Positions 40,532 through 53,959 of a stretch of DNA of 64,000 nucleotides are shown one piece after another. This DNA comes from Sinohyriopsis cumingii. Its lineage: Eukaryota; Mollusca; Bivalvia; Unionida; Unionidae. The notes beneath the pieces are model-generated. The model saw only the letters and a list, made by a program, of their open reading frames with translations. It was not told the DNA's origin and did not search any database. Where the stretch lies: NCBI GenBank assembly GCA_028554795.2, contig CM068825.1, positions 156,813,553 to 156,877,552 on the forward strand, written 5' to 3'. The translations under genes were made by a program, and so were the position numbers. Position 1 is the stretch's first letter, and the number at the start of each line of letters is the position of its first letter.

Positions 40532-40690
40532 CGCCATAATGCTCATATTTTAAACAAATTCTTGAAATCAATACCAAAATGCATAATCTAAGCCAAGCAT
40601 CAACACTGAAAAGGAGAGGGAAAAGGAATATTTTAAAACTAGATTGCGACTGTTAAACCAGAAAAAACAACTGTGATCTGAGCCCACTTT
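40532..40690. repeat. Dispersed repeat, copy 2
   Basis: Relative of 36,866-37,045 in the same orientation (CGCCATAATGCTCATATT, then AATCTAAGCCAAGCATCAAC). The GC-richer stretch 40,140-40,500 just before it may belong to the same element. Confidence 0.5.
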
Positions 40691-40699
40691 ACACATTTA

Positions 40700-42576
40700 G
40701 CTCTCAATACGCTTCAGGGTTTAGTTCCTTTTATTTTCGACTATTGCGTATATACAATATCTTCTTCAGGCAGACCATCAAGTGATTTTGTGAAGTCCAC
40801 ACGTAATGTTATTAAGGTCTCGAGAGAGTCAGGATGACTGAAACTATGTCATAATGCTGTCCAGTTGACTTTACCAGACAACTCTACTTCTTACGCAGAC
40901 TGTTTGACTTTTAATACATTTTCAACAGACATTTTTATATTTTAATTTTGACGCCAAGGAATGATGACAAGACAAGAACATATTGTGTTAAGTCTTCTAA
41001 TCCTCAAAATATTAGAAAATGAAATTGCTGTTACTGCTGTGTAAAAGTTATGTAATTTGTAACTTAATTTAGAATGTACTTCTTTTGTTCATGTTTCCCT
41101 GTTTTTCATGATATAAATCCCATATTTTTACAGTTTCGCTTATAAACTGAGTTTGTACATTACTATCCAAGGTCACGGTCATGTGACATATAGCAAAGGA
41201 TCTAACAAAATTGTACAAGGATGTTATTCACTTCTTTCTTGTATAAACCTAAATTATTAGAATGCATTTCTAGCAACAGTTAAAGAAGAAAAGCATGACG
41301 TTTCGTATTAAACATACATGTGATCACGTTAATATGTTGTTGTGATTTCGTACGAGCTATTTATTCTGTAACCATGTGATGATACCCATGCAAACTTTAG
41401 GTGTTAGTTGAAATCACGTTTTGTTTTTAAAATATATTTGTCGATGTAATTTTTTGATTTGACTATTATAAGGATTAAGTAATCGTGGCCGAGAATTCAT
41501 CAAAATGTAGATTTTGCTAATCACTCACAAAGTAAATAAAGTTCTAAGACTCCTATATATCATCTACTCTATCAGTCATTATGAATTTAGTTAGCATTTG
41601 AACAACTCGTGCAACACACAGCCACTGCCTCATCTAAAGATTGTTTATTATTGTTTTAGCCCTAGACAAAAATGTCCTCATGATTGATCAGTTAGACGTA
41701 CGATAAACTTGGATCTGGTTATGCGGACAAAAAATGTGGGCACGAACCAATAAATAGTTGAATAAATGCGTGCAGTTTGTTTTTATGTGAGGAATGAAAG
41801 CGACCGTAAAGTGATTTACGTATCTACGATGCGGATATTTTCATACGCGGGGGGGGGGGGGGGGGGGCGAGCTTTTCGTGAAAGATGCTTTAAAATTTGT
41901 CTTATGTCTTTTAGATCTGTAAACCTATATATAACTGCTGTGGCATAAAGGACAGCATTATATGGTCCCGTCAGTGTCCATTATAGACAGGTTACATTAC
42001 CATCGAATGCACAGTCCTTGTATTCATATTTCGTTGTAATTGAAAAAGCCTTCTTTCTTTGGGCTTGCTATATTGCTATAGTTCACTCAAGTTTCTCTTG
42101 TAACCAATGAACATGCATTCGAAGGCTGGTTTTATCTATATATGGTGATTGGACGTCATAATGCGGTATCGAATTTATTTAAAAACTTGTGTATGTAAGT
42201 ATTTGGTATCGGAGTTAAGTGCTTTAACCTGGCTTTTTTGCTGTTACAATACACAAACAATTATTCTATATAATGTTTGTACAAGTATCTAATGTACACC
42301 TACATGAAAACGGTAGACATAGAACTGACGTAGTAAATGTGCTGCTGATCGGGTATATGCTGTTCGATGGAAACAACAACTAACACATACTTCCGAGACA
42401 CTAACAAGGTGCATATACACAAGCTTCCTACCAGCTGACAATCTGTTTATTTCAATAGCCTGAGGCTAATAACGTTGATCTTCTTATTCTGAAAGCAGAA
42501 TGATTCACGTCGCCATCACGACATTGCTATTTTTTCATGTGTTTGGATAAAGCTAAATGTTTATAAAACGCTTTAA

Positions 42577-42654
<78 letters not shown>

Positions 42655-45600
42655 TTCGGTGTGTGTGTGTGTGTGTTTGTGTGCGTGTGTGCATTTAAGC
42701 CCCAATGCCAACGTTACGTGCAAGATGTATTATATGTCAGATCATCTAAATAACAAGATGTCAAAAGGGTAATGATTTAATACTGAATTTATAAAACGAG
42801 TTGAATAATGTCCATCTTTTGTGAGCCCTTGCCTTTTTATCTCAATTTTTTTTTGTCAGTGGAAATTTTTGAGACAGAATTTAGTTCATTTGTGGTGAGT
42901 AAAAAATAGTTCCAAACAAAGTCGAACTAGTATTAACTTTTAAAAGTAGATTATTATTTTTTGACAAACTATATGTAAAACAACAAGCTTCCTTCCCCAA
43001 AAAACCAGAACAGTTGACACTGACAAAATCATTTTTCAACACAGAATGTCTAATTAGCGTGATGTCGCATTGTTTGATGCAGTACCCGCTAGAGTGCAGT
43101 AGATTATCAGTTTACGTAATCAAACGTGTCACCTTTGCAACTAAATATTACATTGTTGCAACATTCATTTGAAAGAATTTGTACTGGATGCGGAAATTCC
43201 CATATTTACTGTAATGTATTTGTGTCCAGTTTTTGCAGTACTGGACTTGGTACAGTAGAATACAGAGTATGCTAAAAATAATTCATTTCGAGTACGAAAT
43301 GCATAATCTATTTGCCGCCTACATATGCAATAGTAGAATAAACTTCTGTCACTTTGGAGACCGGTTCATGTCCATATTATTCTGTAAACAGAAGAGAGTT
43401 TACTTACTTTTGTAAGTTAACATTTAAACCATGTATGTAAATACGGTGGGTTCCATGCTACATTTTTACCGTCCCCTCCACAGCCTCCCCACACACCCAC
43501 TATCAACTGCGCAATACCCTTAGTGCAACTTGTTGTTGTTGTCGTTGTTGTTGTCTTGGGGTTTTAGCCAATTTTAATTTTATGATATGTTAAACATGAC
43601 ATAACAAGCCCCTGTGGTGGTACATTGGCCATATTCAGACAGCCGATACCATTATTCCCCAATTATTTTTGTGATTCGAATGGAAGAATGGCCGCAAAAA
43701 TGTTCATTGAAAACAAAAACTTCCAGAAGGCGGGGTTAAAAAAGGTTTTCTCACTAACGCAGCCAGTCAGAAAAGATCATGCTGCACACTAATCTGATGT
43801 GCTTTTTTGGACCAATCAAAACCACATAAAGTGAAATGTTCACGTTATAATATCAAAAATACTAAACTGCGCACACTTTAGGCAAAGTATACCGACTACG
43901 TGATAATTACTAATTATTGAAAGATGTGGGTCCTAAACTTCGTTAGGTTCTATTGAAACCAGATAAAATGTTCTATGACCTTTCTCGTAAAATGTCCGGC
44001 AACTGCTGAAATGATTGTAAGTGTTAGGAGCTTTTGTAATGGTATCACACTATTTTCGACAGTTGCTAATATACTTTTTATCCAAGGTAATTGTTGATAC
44101 CAGATATTTTGTGCACTCAATCATGGGCTATAGGTCAATACCAGATGTTGCTGCAGGAGGGCAATATTTGAGAGCGTTTCATACCTAATTTGACCTGGAT
44201 GAGCTGATTTCATACGTTTCTTGGACTTTTGCTCAGTTTTCCATTGCTGTCAACACTGTGTCAAACTCAGCAATGCTAAATATGTTTCCTCAAAGCTATC
44301 GAGTTCATTAATTGTATTGATACTGCTTTTTGACCCAGCGACAAATTGTGAACGGAGACGTATTCGTGAATACAGCCGCAACGAGAATATTTTATCATTG
44401 CTCCCAGTCTCAACTGTTCCAATATATATTGCTACAGGAATTATTCCGATTGATTCATCTATCATAGTTGCAGTAGCTGTGCTTCAAGCCGGACCCTTGC
44501 CAAGAGTGGCTGCCTCGGCGATTCCTCAAATAGCGTAACGCGTAGGCGTTTATATATCCCGAGTGGCGCGGTTCTCGTAGTGATTTCATCTCGCAGTTCT
44601 TATTTCGCTTCGACTTTTTTTCACGTCTGTAGCCCTGAGGGTATAACATAGTTTTTCAATTAATAATGCGATCGGTTAGTATAATTTCATGTCAGGCATA
44701 ACGTATCCATACTCATCAAGTCCTTGTGCTATATGCACGTGCCCTTCTAACACATTCTTCTTTTCTTCTGGTAAAACTGTCATACGATTCTACAAACAAT
44801 CTGCCTGATGAATGTTTAAGTCTGGAGATTGTGCGTTCAGGAAACCCAACACCGCGCTTTATGCACTTCTACCAAATTCTTCTTTTTCCGGGTACAAATG
44901 TCATGCGATTATACAAAGTATCTGCCTATGAATATTTAAGTCTCTGGCGAATATACGTTCTGGAAACTCAACACCGCATTGATATAAAAACAATAACAAA
45001 TACGCAAATGAATGGCATCTGAAACGAATATTCTTATCTTCGTCCAAACACTGTAACCAGAACAAGTGCCTTCCTGGTTAATAGCAGTTGAGATTTTTCT
45101 ATTCTTGGTTGAGTCAGTCATGGTGGAACATAATCAACGTGGAATGCAAACGAGGTTGATTTGTATGTGAACTCAACTTCATCCTGGTAGAACCAATCCC
45201 TGAGTGTTATTGTGCCTAGCTTTGCAGACAACGGCATTCCGTGTTCACGTTCTAGTACAGAGATTCTAAGATGACTATGGACTATGGGTTGGTATTTCCA
45301 CGCCAGGATTTCTATTTAACCCTGTAAAAGCTTATTTCTCCGTGTAGCCGGTGGTTGGTTTACACCGTTTTCACTCAGATATACATCAACAAATGGAACA
45401 AAATTGTTATTATTGATGATATCACTTGTCAGCTGATCCAACATTCAGTGTGTAAATTGCGCAAGCTCATTAACGTTGTCAGAATCAATCGCTTATACGC
45501 AATAGTACATTTAATCGTAAACTCAAGCACCAACCGTGGTTACTGAAACTTATTCACATTGATCTATTATTTCGTCAATATTAATCTTCAACACGGCTGC

Positions 45601-46085
45601 AACGAAATAGGTTTCAAATGAGTTGTCTTTAGAATCTGAAGTAAATATAGTAATAAGTTGTATGATACGTTTGGGGGTCATACAGGGTCTAGCATTTGTC
45701 AGTAGACTTACATATATTATGCGCTTATGACAATGGAAAATCGTTTGTTAATTTGTTAACACGGTTCATAGACTTACATGAAGATGGCACTGCAATTTGG
45801 ATCAAGGCGAAATCGTATTTTAAAGGGGTCCATAGTTTTACATCTGAAATGGTATTACAAGATCAAAAGTGTTTATAGGGTCTAACGGAAATGGTAATGT
45901 TAAAACATATATAGAATCCAATACATCAAATTCCAACCCCCAACACCATATTATCTGATCAAAACGCGTAGGAAGTGTTGGTACCCACACGTTCTCACAA
46001 ACGTTTTGCTACAATATTTGAAGGGTAAAGAAGTGTGCATAGACACGCTACAGTACGATTACATGTAAACATCTTGCTACATACA
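40700..46085. other. Long non-coding AT-rich stretch
   Basis: No gene recognised. It contains a G19 homopolymer at 41,849-41,867, a (TA)n run of about 72 bp at 42,580-42,652 followed by (GT)n to about 42,690, and a (TTG)n/GGGGTTTTAGCC fragment near 43,530-43,570 that resembles a SINE tail. Open frames at 44,221-44,649 overlap on both strands and look like chance. Confidence 0.4.
41849..41867. repeat. G19 homopolymer
   Basis: Nineteen consecutive G on the plus strand, unusual in this AT-rich region. Confidence 0.95.
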
Positions 46086-46120
46086 CTAATAGGAAGTGTT
46101 TATAGGCTCTAATATATCAT

Positions 46121-46825
46121 TACATACAAGCATACTATCACACACAGGAATAGAAAGGCTGTATAAATACACTGGTAGGCCCTTACATACAAGCATACTA
46201 TCACACACAAAAATAGAAAGGCTGTATAAACACACTGGTAGGTCCTTACATACAAGCATACTATCCCACACAGGAATAGAAATGCGTATAAACACACTGG
46301 CATGCCCTTACATACAAGCATACTATCACACACAAGAATAGAAAGGCTGTATAAACACACTGGCATGCCCTTACATACAAGCATACTATCACACACAGGA
46401 ATAGAAAGGCTGTATAAATACACTGGTAGGTCCTTACATACAAGCATACTATCACACACAGGAATAGAAAGGCTGTATAAACACACTGGCATGCCCTTAC
46501 ATACAAGCATACTATTACACACAGGAATAGAAAGGCTGTATAAACACACTGGTAGGTCCTTACATACAAGCATACTATCACACACAGGAATAGAAATGCG
46601 TATAAACACACTGGCATGCCCTTACATACAAGCATACTATCACGCACAGGAATAGAAAGGCTGTATAAATACACTGGTAGGCCCTTACATACAAGCATAC
46701 TATCACACACAGGAACTGAAAGGCTGTATAAACACACTGGTAGGCCCTTACATACAAGCATACTATCACACACAGGAATTGAAAGGCTGTATAAACACAC
46801 TGGTAGGCCCTTACATACAAACACA
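46121..46825. repeat. 63-bp minisatellite, about 11-12 copies
   Basis: Units contain ACATACAAGCATACTATCAC, then ACACAGGAATAGAAAGGCTG and TATAAACACACTGG plus a variable GTAGG/CATGC junction. Two shorter units lack about 3 bp, and because 63 and 60 are multiples of three, frames stay open on both strands. This explains the long repetitive open frames here, which I do not call as genes. Confidence 0.95.
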
Positions 46826-46973
46826 GGCTATCAATAGAGAAGTGGTCAAAGTGGATATTTAGCTTCAATTGTCAACACAATAGTCAAAAACAATCATTTA
46901 CATATATAAAACAAACTTGAAACAATCGTTTTGGAAAATAGTCTCAGTATCTCTCTTTTCTAGAGGTTCGCGT

Positions 46974-46989
46974 GACCCTAAACAGGGCC
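46974..46989 (-). terminator. Degenerate histone-type stem-loop
   Basis: The minus strand reads GGCCCTGTTTAGGGTC, still able to form a 6-bp stem with one G-T pair. Next to it, CTAGAAAAGAGAGA matches the downstream element found at the intact Polinton's loops. Confidence 0.55.
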
Positions 46990-47639
46990 GTTGGGACTTG
47001 TTAACCAAATTGGTTAGCATAAGTGACATCCCCTTACAGGTCCTCTTCTAAAACTTTGTCGCACGGTGGGTCAATATACGAGGACCTCCTTTATGCACCC
47101 CTCCTCTCAACAAAGATACTTCTCTTTCGTATTGATGTGTCTGTGCTCGTAGTAATAGTCCACCATGTACACACATAAAGTGGTAGTCCGAGTTAAACAG
47201 AATGCCCGAAACAATGGTTATGACTTAACGCTAGTCAGCAATTCGCTTGAGTTGTATCGAGAAGAGGACACGTCATAGGAAAACGCACTTGTATATATCG
47301 CGTAAGATAGGATAGACTCGTACTGAAATGTTCCTTTAATCCAAACATGTGTTATGCTTTACATAATTCATTAAGAGCGTGGGGGTATTGCTTATATGGC
47401 CGAAACAAAGAATACAATGTATTGTGGTGCGAATACCTCATATATTTTGTGTCACAGTACTTCGACTATTACTGCAGCTGTAACCAGGACTATCTTTGCA
47501 TAAAAGGATGATATCAATTTAGCTTTGGCTGATTTCATGTCGTATAGGCATGAACTTTTGCATCCAACGGTAGTATCAAAAATCATCTCCTTCTCCAAAG
47601 TTGCCATTGGTGGATGATTTCATAAAAGATAGAAAGAAT

Positions 47640-48075
47640 CAGTAGTAGCATTTATTCAAGAACGGCTTGAAGAGTTACTAAGAGAGCAGAAGAAGATGCA
47701 GAACAGAAGGGGAAATATTTGAATTGCTAAGGACAGAAGTAAGTGAGTGAAAACAAAACGCTGTGTAAGCTACAAGTGTATCAGATTCTTTTCAGCTAGA
47801 CCTAAGAGAAAGATGCCTTTATGTGCCATGAGTTCAAGTCATTACATCACTACATTGAAGATAACTGCCACTGAGGAGCCGGCAGTTACTTCTACCACTA
47901 ACGATGCAGCAACAGGAGCAGGAGGACGGACTAGGACAAGACCATGGATAGGGACGGAGACAATTACAGCTATTCATGTCAAGTCCATAGGTTTCTCAAA
48001 CGAAACACGCAACGATCCTTTGTAAGGCCCCTTATATCTCTTAGAAAAGAGATACTTCTCAATTATTGCCAAATC
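47640..48075 (+). pseudogene. Remnant of Q/E-rich accessory gene with truncated stem-loop
   Basis: Plus-strand sequence around 47,650-47,715 reads as a short coiled coil (IQERLEELLREQKKMQNRR) like the helix of the 186-aa protein. At 48,025-48,035 GGCCCCTT keeps only the 5' half of the stem-loop. It is followed by TCTTAGAAAAGAGATA and ATTGCC, which match the intact downstream region. The 92-codon open frame at 47,747-48,025 itself shows no clear homology. Confidence 0.4.
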
Positions 48076-48407
48076 AAGTCTCTCTCCTCATGGTTTAATG
48101 ATGTGCGTGTATGATTATGTCTTTAAATATCTTATCCACTCTCTAAAAACCAAACATAAGAGTCACTAAAGTTTTCTTAGATATGTTGTATTTTTAATCA
48201 CAATGAAGTTGTATAACACGTCACCAAATTAGATTTTATTCTTTCTTACAATTTCTGTCCCTTTTTTCCAACTTCTTTACTGGAATGAGCTCTTCCTCTT
48301 ACCTGTCTTCAAATTGTCGTGCCTTCATGCATTTCCTCACAGATATGGATTTTTGGTATGTCACAGTCTGAAAAGTAAATGAATTACTGTGTGTGTCTTT
48401 ATCTCCA

Positions 48408-48419
<12 letters not shown>

Positions 48420-48489
<70 letters not shown>

Positions 48490-48501
48490 TCAAAATTAAA
48501 A

Positions 48502-48570
<69 letters not shown>
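48420..48570. repeat. (CT)n and two (TA)n microsatellites
   Basis: CT at about 48,420-48,455, TA at 48,455-48,486 and TA at 48,505-48,570. Confidence 0.95.
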
Positions 48571-48572
<2 letters not shown>

Positions 48573-48744
48573 AAGTACATGTCAGTGACTTTGAAGGTAA
48601 CGTGAGTGAGCCTGCAACAACAACATCAACGTTGGCCACAACATCAAGAGGGGCCGGATCCAGCAAAATAAGGAAGTCCTTCAATAACTTAAGTCAATTC
48701 TCACTCTCCAGCGACGCCAAAACAGACCTCTAGAAAAATAATCT

Positions 48745-49033
48745 AGATCCACAGCTTACACCTACATGGATAAATTTAAAGAGTTGAAGACTGAAGTAGC
48801 ACCCGAGAAAGCAGCAATTTTCGTTATAGTTTTGTCGAATTCTATATTAGGGACATTAAAACGATAATGACATTACTTACAACAGCATGAAGTCTCATAT
48901 CCGGACCGAGTTTAGTATACCGGCAGAATTAACACCGTCCAAAGTCATAAACAAAATTAAACATATTCAACTATGCAATGACGTGTTTAACGTCACCGAT
49001 GCAAACACCAATCTTTACATGACACAAGGATAA
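48745..49033 (+). pseudogene. DNA polymerase B N-terminal remnant (decayed Polinton)
   Basis: Translation gives STAYTYMDKFKELKTEV, NSILGTLKR, then after a small disruption PAELTPSKVINKIKHIQ and FNVTDANTNLYM. These align in order with TTAYTYTVKFKDSKADV, DSLLTALKR, PAELTPSKVMDKIQQVQ and FDITDGKATLKM of the intact polymerase. A stop ends the frame at 49,031. Weaker similarity may continue to about 49,140. Confidence 0.85.
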
Positions 49034-49745
49034 ATCAGGAGCAACACATTTAATGCTGATAGCGATGCCAGGATCATTTATCAGCCACGAAATGCAATCC
49101 TAAAAGAAAAGGACGCTTTCAATGCTCGACTTCCAAAACAAAAAACTAAAAGTACAAATGAAATAACGAATGATTTACGTCATTCACCCCATAACATGAC
49201 CGCTATCCATTTGATAAATATCACAAATGTAAACCTCTATAATCAAACATCGAAAACCTACAAGGTCACTATATAATCTACTCTTATCTGATAAAAAATC
49301 CCTTATTGCTCACTTTTTTTTAACCATATCATTGGTATCTGAACACTGCCAGTAAAGACTATACATTTAATGTATCACCAAAATAAGAAGAACTAAAGTA
49401 CCAGCAGTTTCGTATAATTCTTCAAAATATAGACAACGAAATAAAAGAGGAAAACGCTGGTAAAAAGTATCTAGATAAGATGTCCGAAAGTGGTTCGAGT
49501 CTTCCTTACCTTACACTTGGAACAGTGGTTTGAGTCTTCGTCACTACACACTTTGAACAGTTAATAATTTAAAAGGCATAACTTACTAACTTATTTGCTT
49601 CTCTCGGAATGCGAATAACACTCGTTGGATTTATTGCTAAGGTTCCAGGATCTGGAGAAACTTACTATTACGAATTAGGTTATTATTTCTTTACCCATAT
49701 ACCCCATTTTTTGTGTTGCCAAATATACCCCTTGTACAGCTGTAA

Positions 49746-49948
49746 CAATAAGACTAATACTGCTAAAATATGCGAATGCTATGGCAAGCTGATAACAAAA
49801 AGACTAATACTGCTAAAATATGCGAATGCTATGGCAAGCTGATAACAAAAAGACTAATACTGCTAAAATATGCGAATGCTATGGCAAGCTGATAACAATA
49901 AGACTAATACTGCTAAAATATGCGAATGTTATGGCAAGCTGATAAAAA
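49746..49948. repeat. 50-bp tandem repeat, four copies
   Basis: Exact 50-bp period (AGACTAATACTGCTAAAATA at 49,751, 49,801, 49,851 and 49,901), nearly identical units. Confidence 0.95.
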
Positions 49949-49949
49949 A

Positions 49950-52900
49950 TAATTCGTCCAGCTGATTATAAAGCCCGCCTATTTCTCTGGCAATGATACC
50001 AAGCAATGATGCTGCTTTTTAAGATAGCGCAAATAAATCGTTGTCAATATTTGTCGTCCCTTATCTACTGAAGAAATTTGTGCTACGTTATCAACACTTC
50101 TACCACTGGATCCAACTTCTCAAACTCATTTCTGTTTTTATGAACTTTATCTCCTATAGAATGTACTTAATATAACACCAAGCATATGTCGCGTTGAATC
50201 TAAGTATTTGGATTCAATGCCTGAAATATTCTAGATTTCGTCATATAAATTAGTCTAGAATTCTCATCATTACAGAATTTAAGTTAAGCCTATTTATATG
50301 TAATCTTCTTTATCTTCTTTGTTCCCTTCTGTTGTACACATTTGTGTATTTATTCCATTATTCTTAGTTTTATTTCTTCCGATTTTGTTGTAGATGCTAT
50401 TTTGTTTCCTCCAATTTAATATAAGGTTGCAATAATCGGTTTGGTTGAACTCAGTTATTTTATTATGTCCTAACATCAAGGACACTTATTATCATAACTT
50501 TATACTGCATTATGTTTAAACAAGTTCCAGCTACTCAATGTCTACTACAATCTTCCGTCAACATGATGCGTGCAATTCCACGTGAACTTCAAGTAAAATA
50601 TGATACTGGGTAATTAGTTTTCACTTCGCCCAGAAGCATTTGTTGCACAAACTGCACGTGTTGCAAGCAAAACCAAATCAACGCCTAAGATAAAAGTAAC
50701 TTAACAAAGGAAAAGATCCGCCTTGAGTGGATGTTGAGTGGAGTATAGTACGCAATCAGACAAAGGTTCACAAGACTTCAAACAATACAAATCAGATTGG
50801 TCAAGCATAATCAAGGAAAAACCATGTGAAATACATAATAAAAGTACCTTAAAGAAACACAAAAAAAAACATAAAATGATAAAGAGATTTCACTTGTTAG
50901 ATTGTGATATTCTTGTCATAGTATTAGGTATCACATTGATGTATATAAAGAAATCACCGAAAACCCAGTAAATGTGTTGAAGAGCAAGCAAAGTTTGTAA
51001 ATGTTGTAGTAGACGCAGATATTTGCATTGTTTACATTTAACTCAGCTTTTGCAGTTAGTTAGATCATGCTTTTCATGAAGATGGTAATATATTAACGAA
51101 CAAACATAGATTTTGAAGATAATATTAAGTAGTTTTTTCTGATTACTTTGAGTCAGTTTACGATGTAATATATCATAGGACAATGGATACTACCAAAGAA
51201 CATAATGAATTTAATAAATAAATTAAGCTAAAGGTGGATGCGGTGGACCAAAGAATAATAACATATCCTTTCTAAAAGCCAACAGAAGAAAACGAATAAG
51301 TTTGAGAGCATGGTGGAAAATTTTGTAACAAAATGCCTAATAAATCTGACAAAAATCCAAACTTCAAGCCGTACCATTTATTTGTACATCTAAATGTGAA
51401 AAAAAAATACCAAGTAAGTTAAACAGTATCGTTAAAATGGATAGGAAGGCATAAGTCATGAATACTTACATTTCATTATTGTACGATATCGCAAGTATTG
51501 AGAAGGTGGGAAAGAAAATATAGGAAAAAGCGAGCATGGAGAAGCTTAAGGATTGCACATAAGAGGAATTCTGTATTTATGAATTGTTTAAATGTTAACT
51601 GATTCAGCTTACGCTAAATATTGTTTTGCATATTTAATTTGCATTGTTTGTTAGTTTTGTATAATTGTTTTTAAAATTTCATTTCATGTTATTGTAATGT
51701 AACATTGTATATTTGACGACCTTGTCTAAAAATGAATTCATTTCTGCTTGAGATGAATTTACTTTTTTCTGTAAACCACTAATACATAGCTAAATTATCA
51801 TCTACGTATTTGGGTTTAAAGACAGAATTTTTATTAATAGAAGTAAATCTGTTAATTTGGGTCTAGGTCTAGGTTTTGAATTTCCTAAGTGTATTTGACA
51901 TAGTCCAGGTTATGATTTCTAATAATAATTAATATTCTTATTTTGTAAAGATTAAATTATTCTAGGCGACTTTTTTCATTAGGTAATAGTTTGTTTTGCT
52001 TTAGAAATGATGTAACCTGAGGTCAAATGGAGAACTACAACTTTTGTAACTGAGAGGATTTTTCATTCGTGCTTTAAAACGTAGCACAATCAAGTTGTAT
52101 TATAAGTTGTGTTCAGTAATTTATTTCGGGTAGAATCTAATTCTTCAAATTCTAGAAATACAACAGTGCTCTGATAAAATTCTTGGATAGAGACATTCAT
52201 TGGAATTTATAGTCAAATCAAACCTGGAATTATATTATTGTTCATTTAAAAGAAAAAACTGTTGGCTCATTCACACTCTAAGAGCTACCACAGACACATC
52301 ATCATTTTTTGTTTTGAATTTAATTTGTACTTCTACTGAGTTATATTCAGGACTTTAAATTTTTTAGAACTTTTGTCAGTAATTTTGGGATTATTTTGGG
52401 ATTTAAATCGCAATACCACAAGTTCTATTTTATTTCCACTTTATATTCTAGGGAAAGAAATTATTTGTTGAATTTCACAAAGCTTGTTGCTTTTTACTCT
52501 TTTCTGTTACTTATTTTAAGAGCTTAGATTCGTAACAATATATTAAATGTTTTACTACCAGTGAGGTTAGTCTGAAAAAATATATTGTTTTATAAATATG
52601 TTCATAACACTGATCGTAATATATCCTTTTCATCTCAAAGAACAGATATTGTAGTCGGATATTACAATATTTAAAGTGATTCGAACATACATTTGATTCT
52701 AGTAGATCAACGAAAACAATTAAATAAACTCTTTTAACGTATGTTCGCAAGGTAAATAAATAATAACACGAGAGAAATATATTATGCCGTTCTAGTGATT
52801 TTGGTTTCTTATCTCCCAAGAAAGCAGATATGAAATATGGTGGACCACATAAAACAAGAAACAATGACTTAAACTACAATAATAACTTTATTAAAAAAGG

Positions 52901-53120
52901 TGATTTGCAAAATCAACTGACGTCGGTACCTGGCATTTAGTTCAAAGACGGGTTGATATTCAGATAGGTAAGTAATTGGGTAATGATCATTTGAAAACAA
53001 CTACAAGCAACTGGGACCAACTTAAAGATCTACTAAAATTAACGACATGCAAGAATAGATTGACGATAAGGGTAAAAAACAAAACAAAAATAGAATACAA
53101 TTGGGATGTATAGTGCTTTA
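49950..53120. other. Non-coding AT-rich stretch
   Basis: No gene or repeat family recognised. Open frames are short and AT-driven. Confidence 0.4.
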
Positions 53121-53129
53121 AGAACTTTT

Positions 53130-53275
53130 GCACCAGATGGTCTACCGATCTTGCAGGACAAAGACATGCCACCAAAGCTGACCGAGTTTGGTCCGATGGT
53201 ATTATTATAAATAACCAACCCTTTTGGTCGTGAGTTCGGCTTGCTAACCACTGAGCCAAAGTGGCTTAGGAAAAT
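53130..53275 (-). mobile_element. Possible tRNA-derived SINE fragment
   Basis: The minus strand has CACTTTGGCTCAGTGGTTAG, with an A-box-like TGGCTCAGTGG, and a nearby CGAACTCACGACC that resembles a T-arm. The rest is not tRNA-like. Confidence 0.35.
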
Positions 53276-53959
53276 ATTGAGGTATATATGATGACCAGGT
53301 AAGACATCATGACGGGTTTTATTACTTTGTGGAAAAATAACCATTTAAAAGGTGTTTTTGCTATCCACTAATTATTTCGTATCATAATGAAACCCAATGT
53401 AACCTGATTCAGGTACTTCTGTACAGCTCATGATTGTAGGTAATTTTGTATATCTCATGATGGCAGGTAATTGTTACGTCCTACGGTCTTAAACAAATTA
53501 ATAGAACAGTGAGAAATTCAACACGTTTTGTAAAATTCAGCAAATAATTTATTTTTCTAGAATACAAATTGAAATGGTAAATCAACTTACGGAATTGTGA
53601 ATTGCGAATTAAATCCAAATATTTCTAGACTTACTAGCACAGGTCCTAATGAATAGAATACTAAATAAACTTCAGTGGTATTCTAAAATAAATCCAACGC
53701 TGAATGAGTTTATATGCCTATAATGGCCTGTGGCTTTAAGATCTGAGAAAGAGTTTTTTTTATTGAAATTATTATAATATAATTCAAAGAATAAATCCTG
53801 GTTTCAATTCACTATAATTTGAGGGTAATATTTCCTTCAAAGAGTATCATATAGAGCACTTTGTATTTACAAAGAAGAATAAAAAAAAATCACAATATAA
53901 TTGAATACTGCTCATACATTATCCCAGGAATAATTTTTTTCTTCCAGTAAACAATATCA

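Larger units (their letters stand above)
46940..49100 (+). mobile_element. Decayed Polinton right-arm relative, inverted
   Basis: Plus-strand polymerase B N-terminal sequence (48,745-49,033), a truncated stem-loop cassette (about 48,027-48,075), coiled-coil-like sequence before it, and a minus-strand degenerate stem-loop (46,974-46,989) occur in the order expected for the right arm of the intact Polinton flipped over. No TIRs or integrase are visible. It is an old, heavily mutated copy of a related element. Confidence 0.75.

Noticed and set aside
44221..44649. Overlapping 105- and 64-codon frames
   Set aside because: No recognisable motif, on opposite strands of the same segment. Likely chance.
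46086..46868. Long repetitive open frames on both strands (up to 187 codons)
   Set aside because: They result from a 63-bp tandem repeat whose period is a multiple of three. All frames without a stop in one unit stay open.
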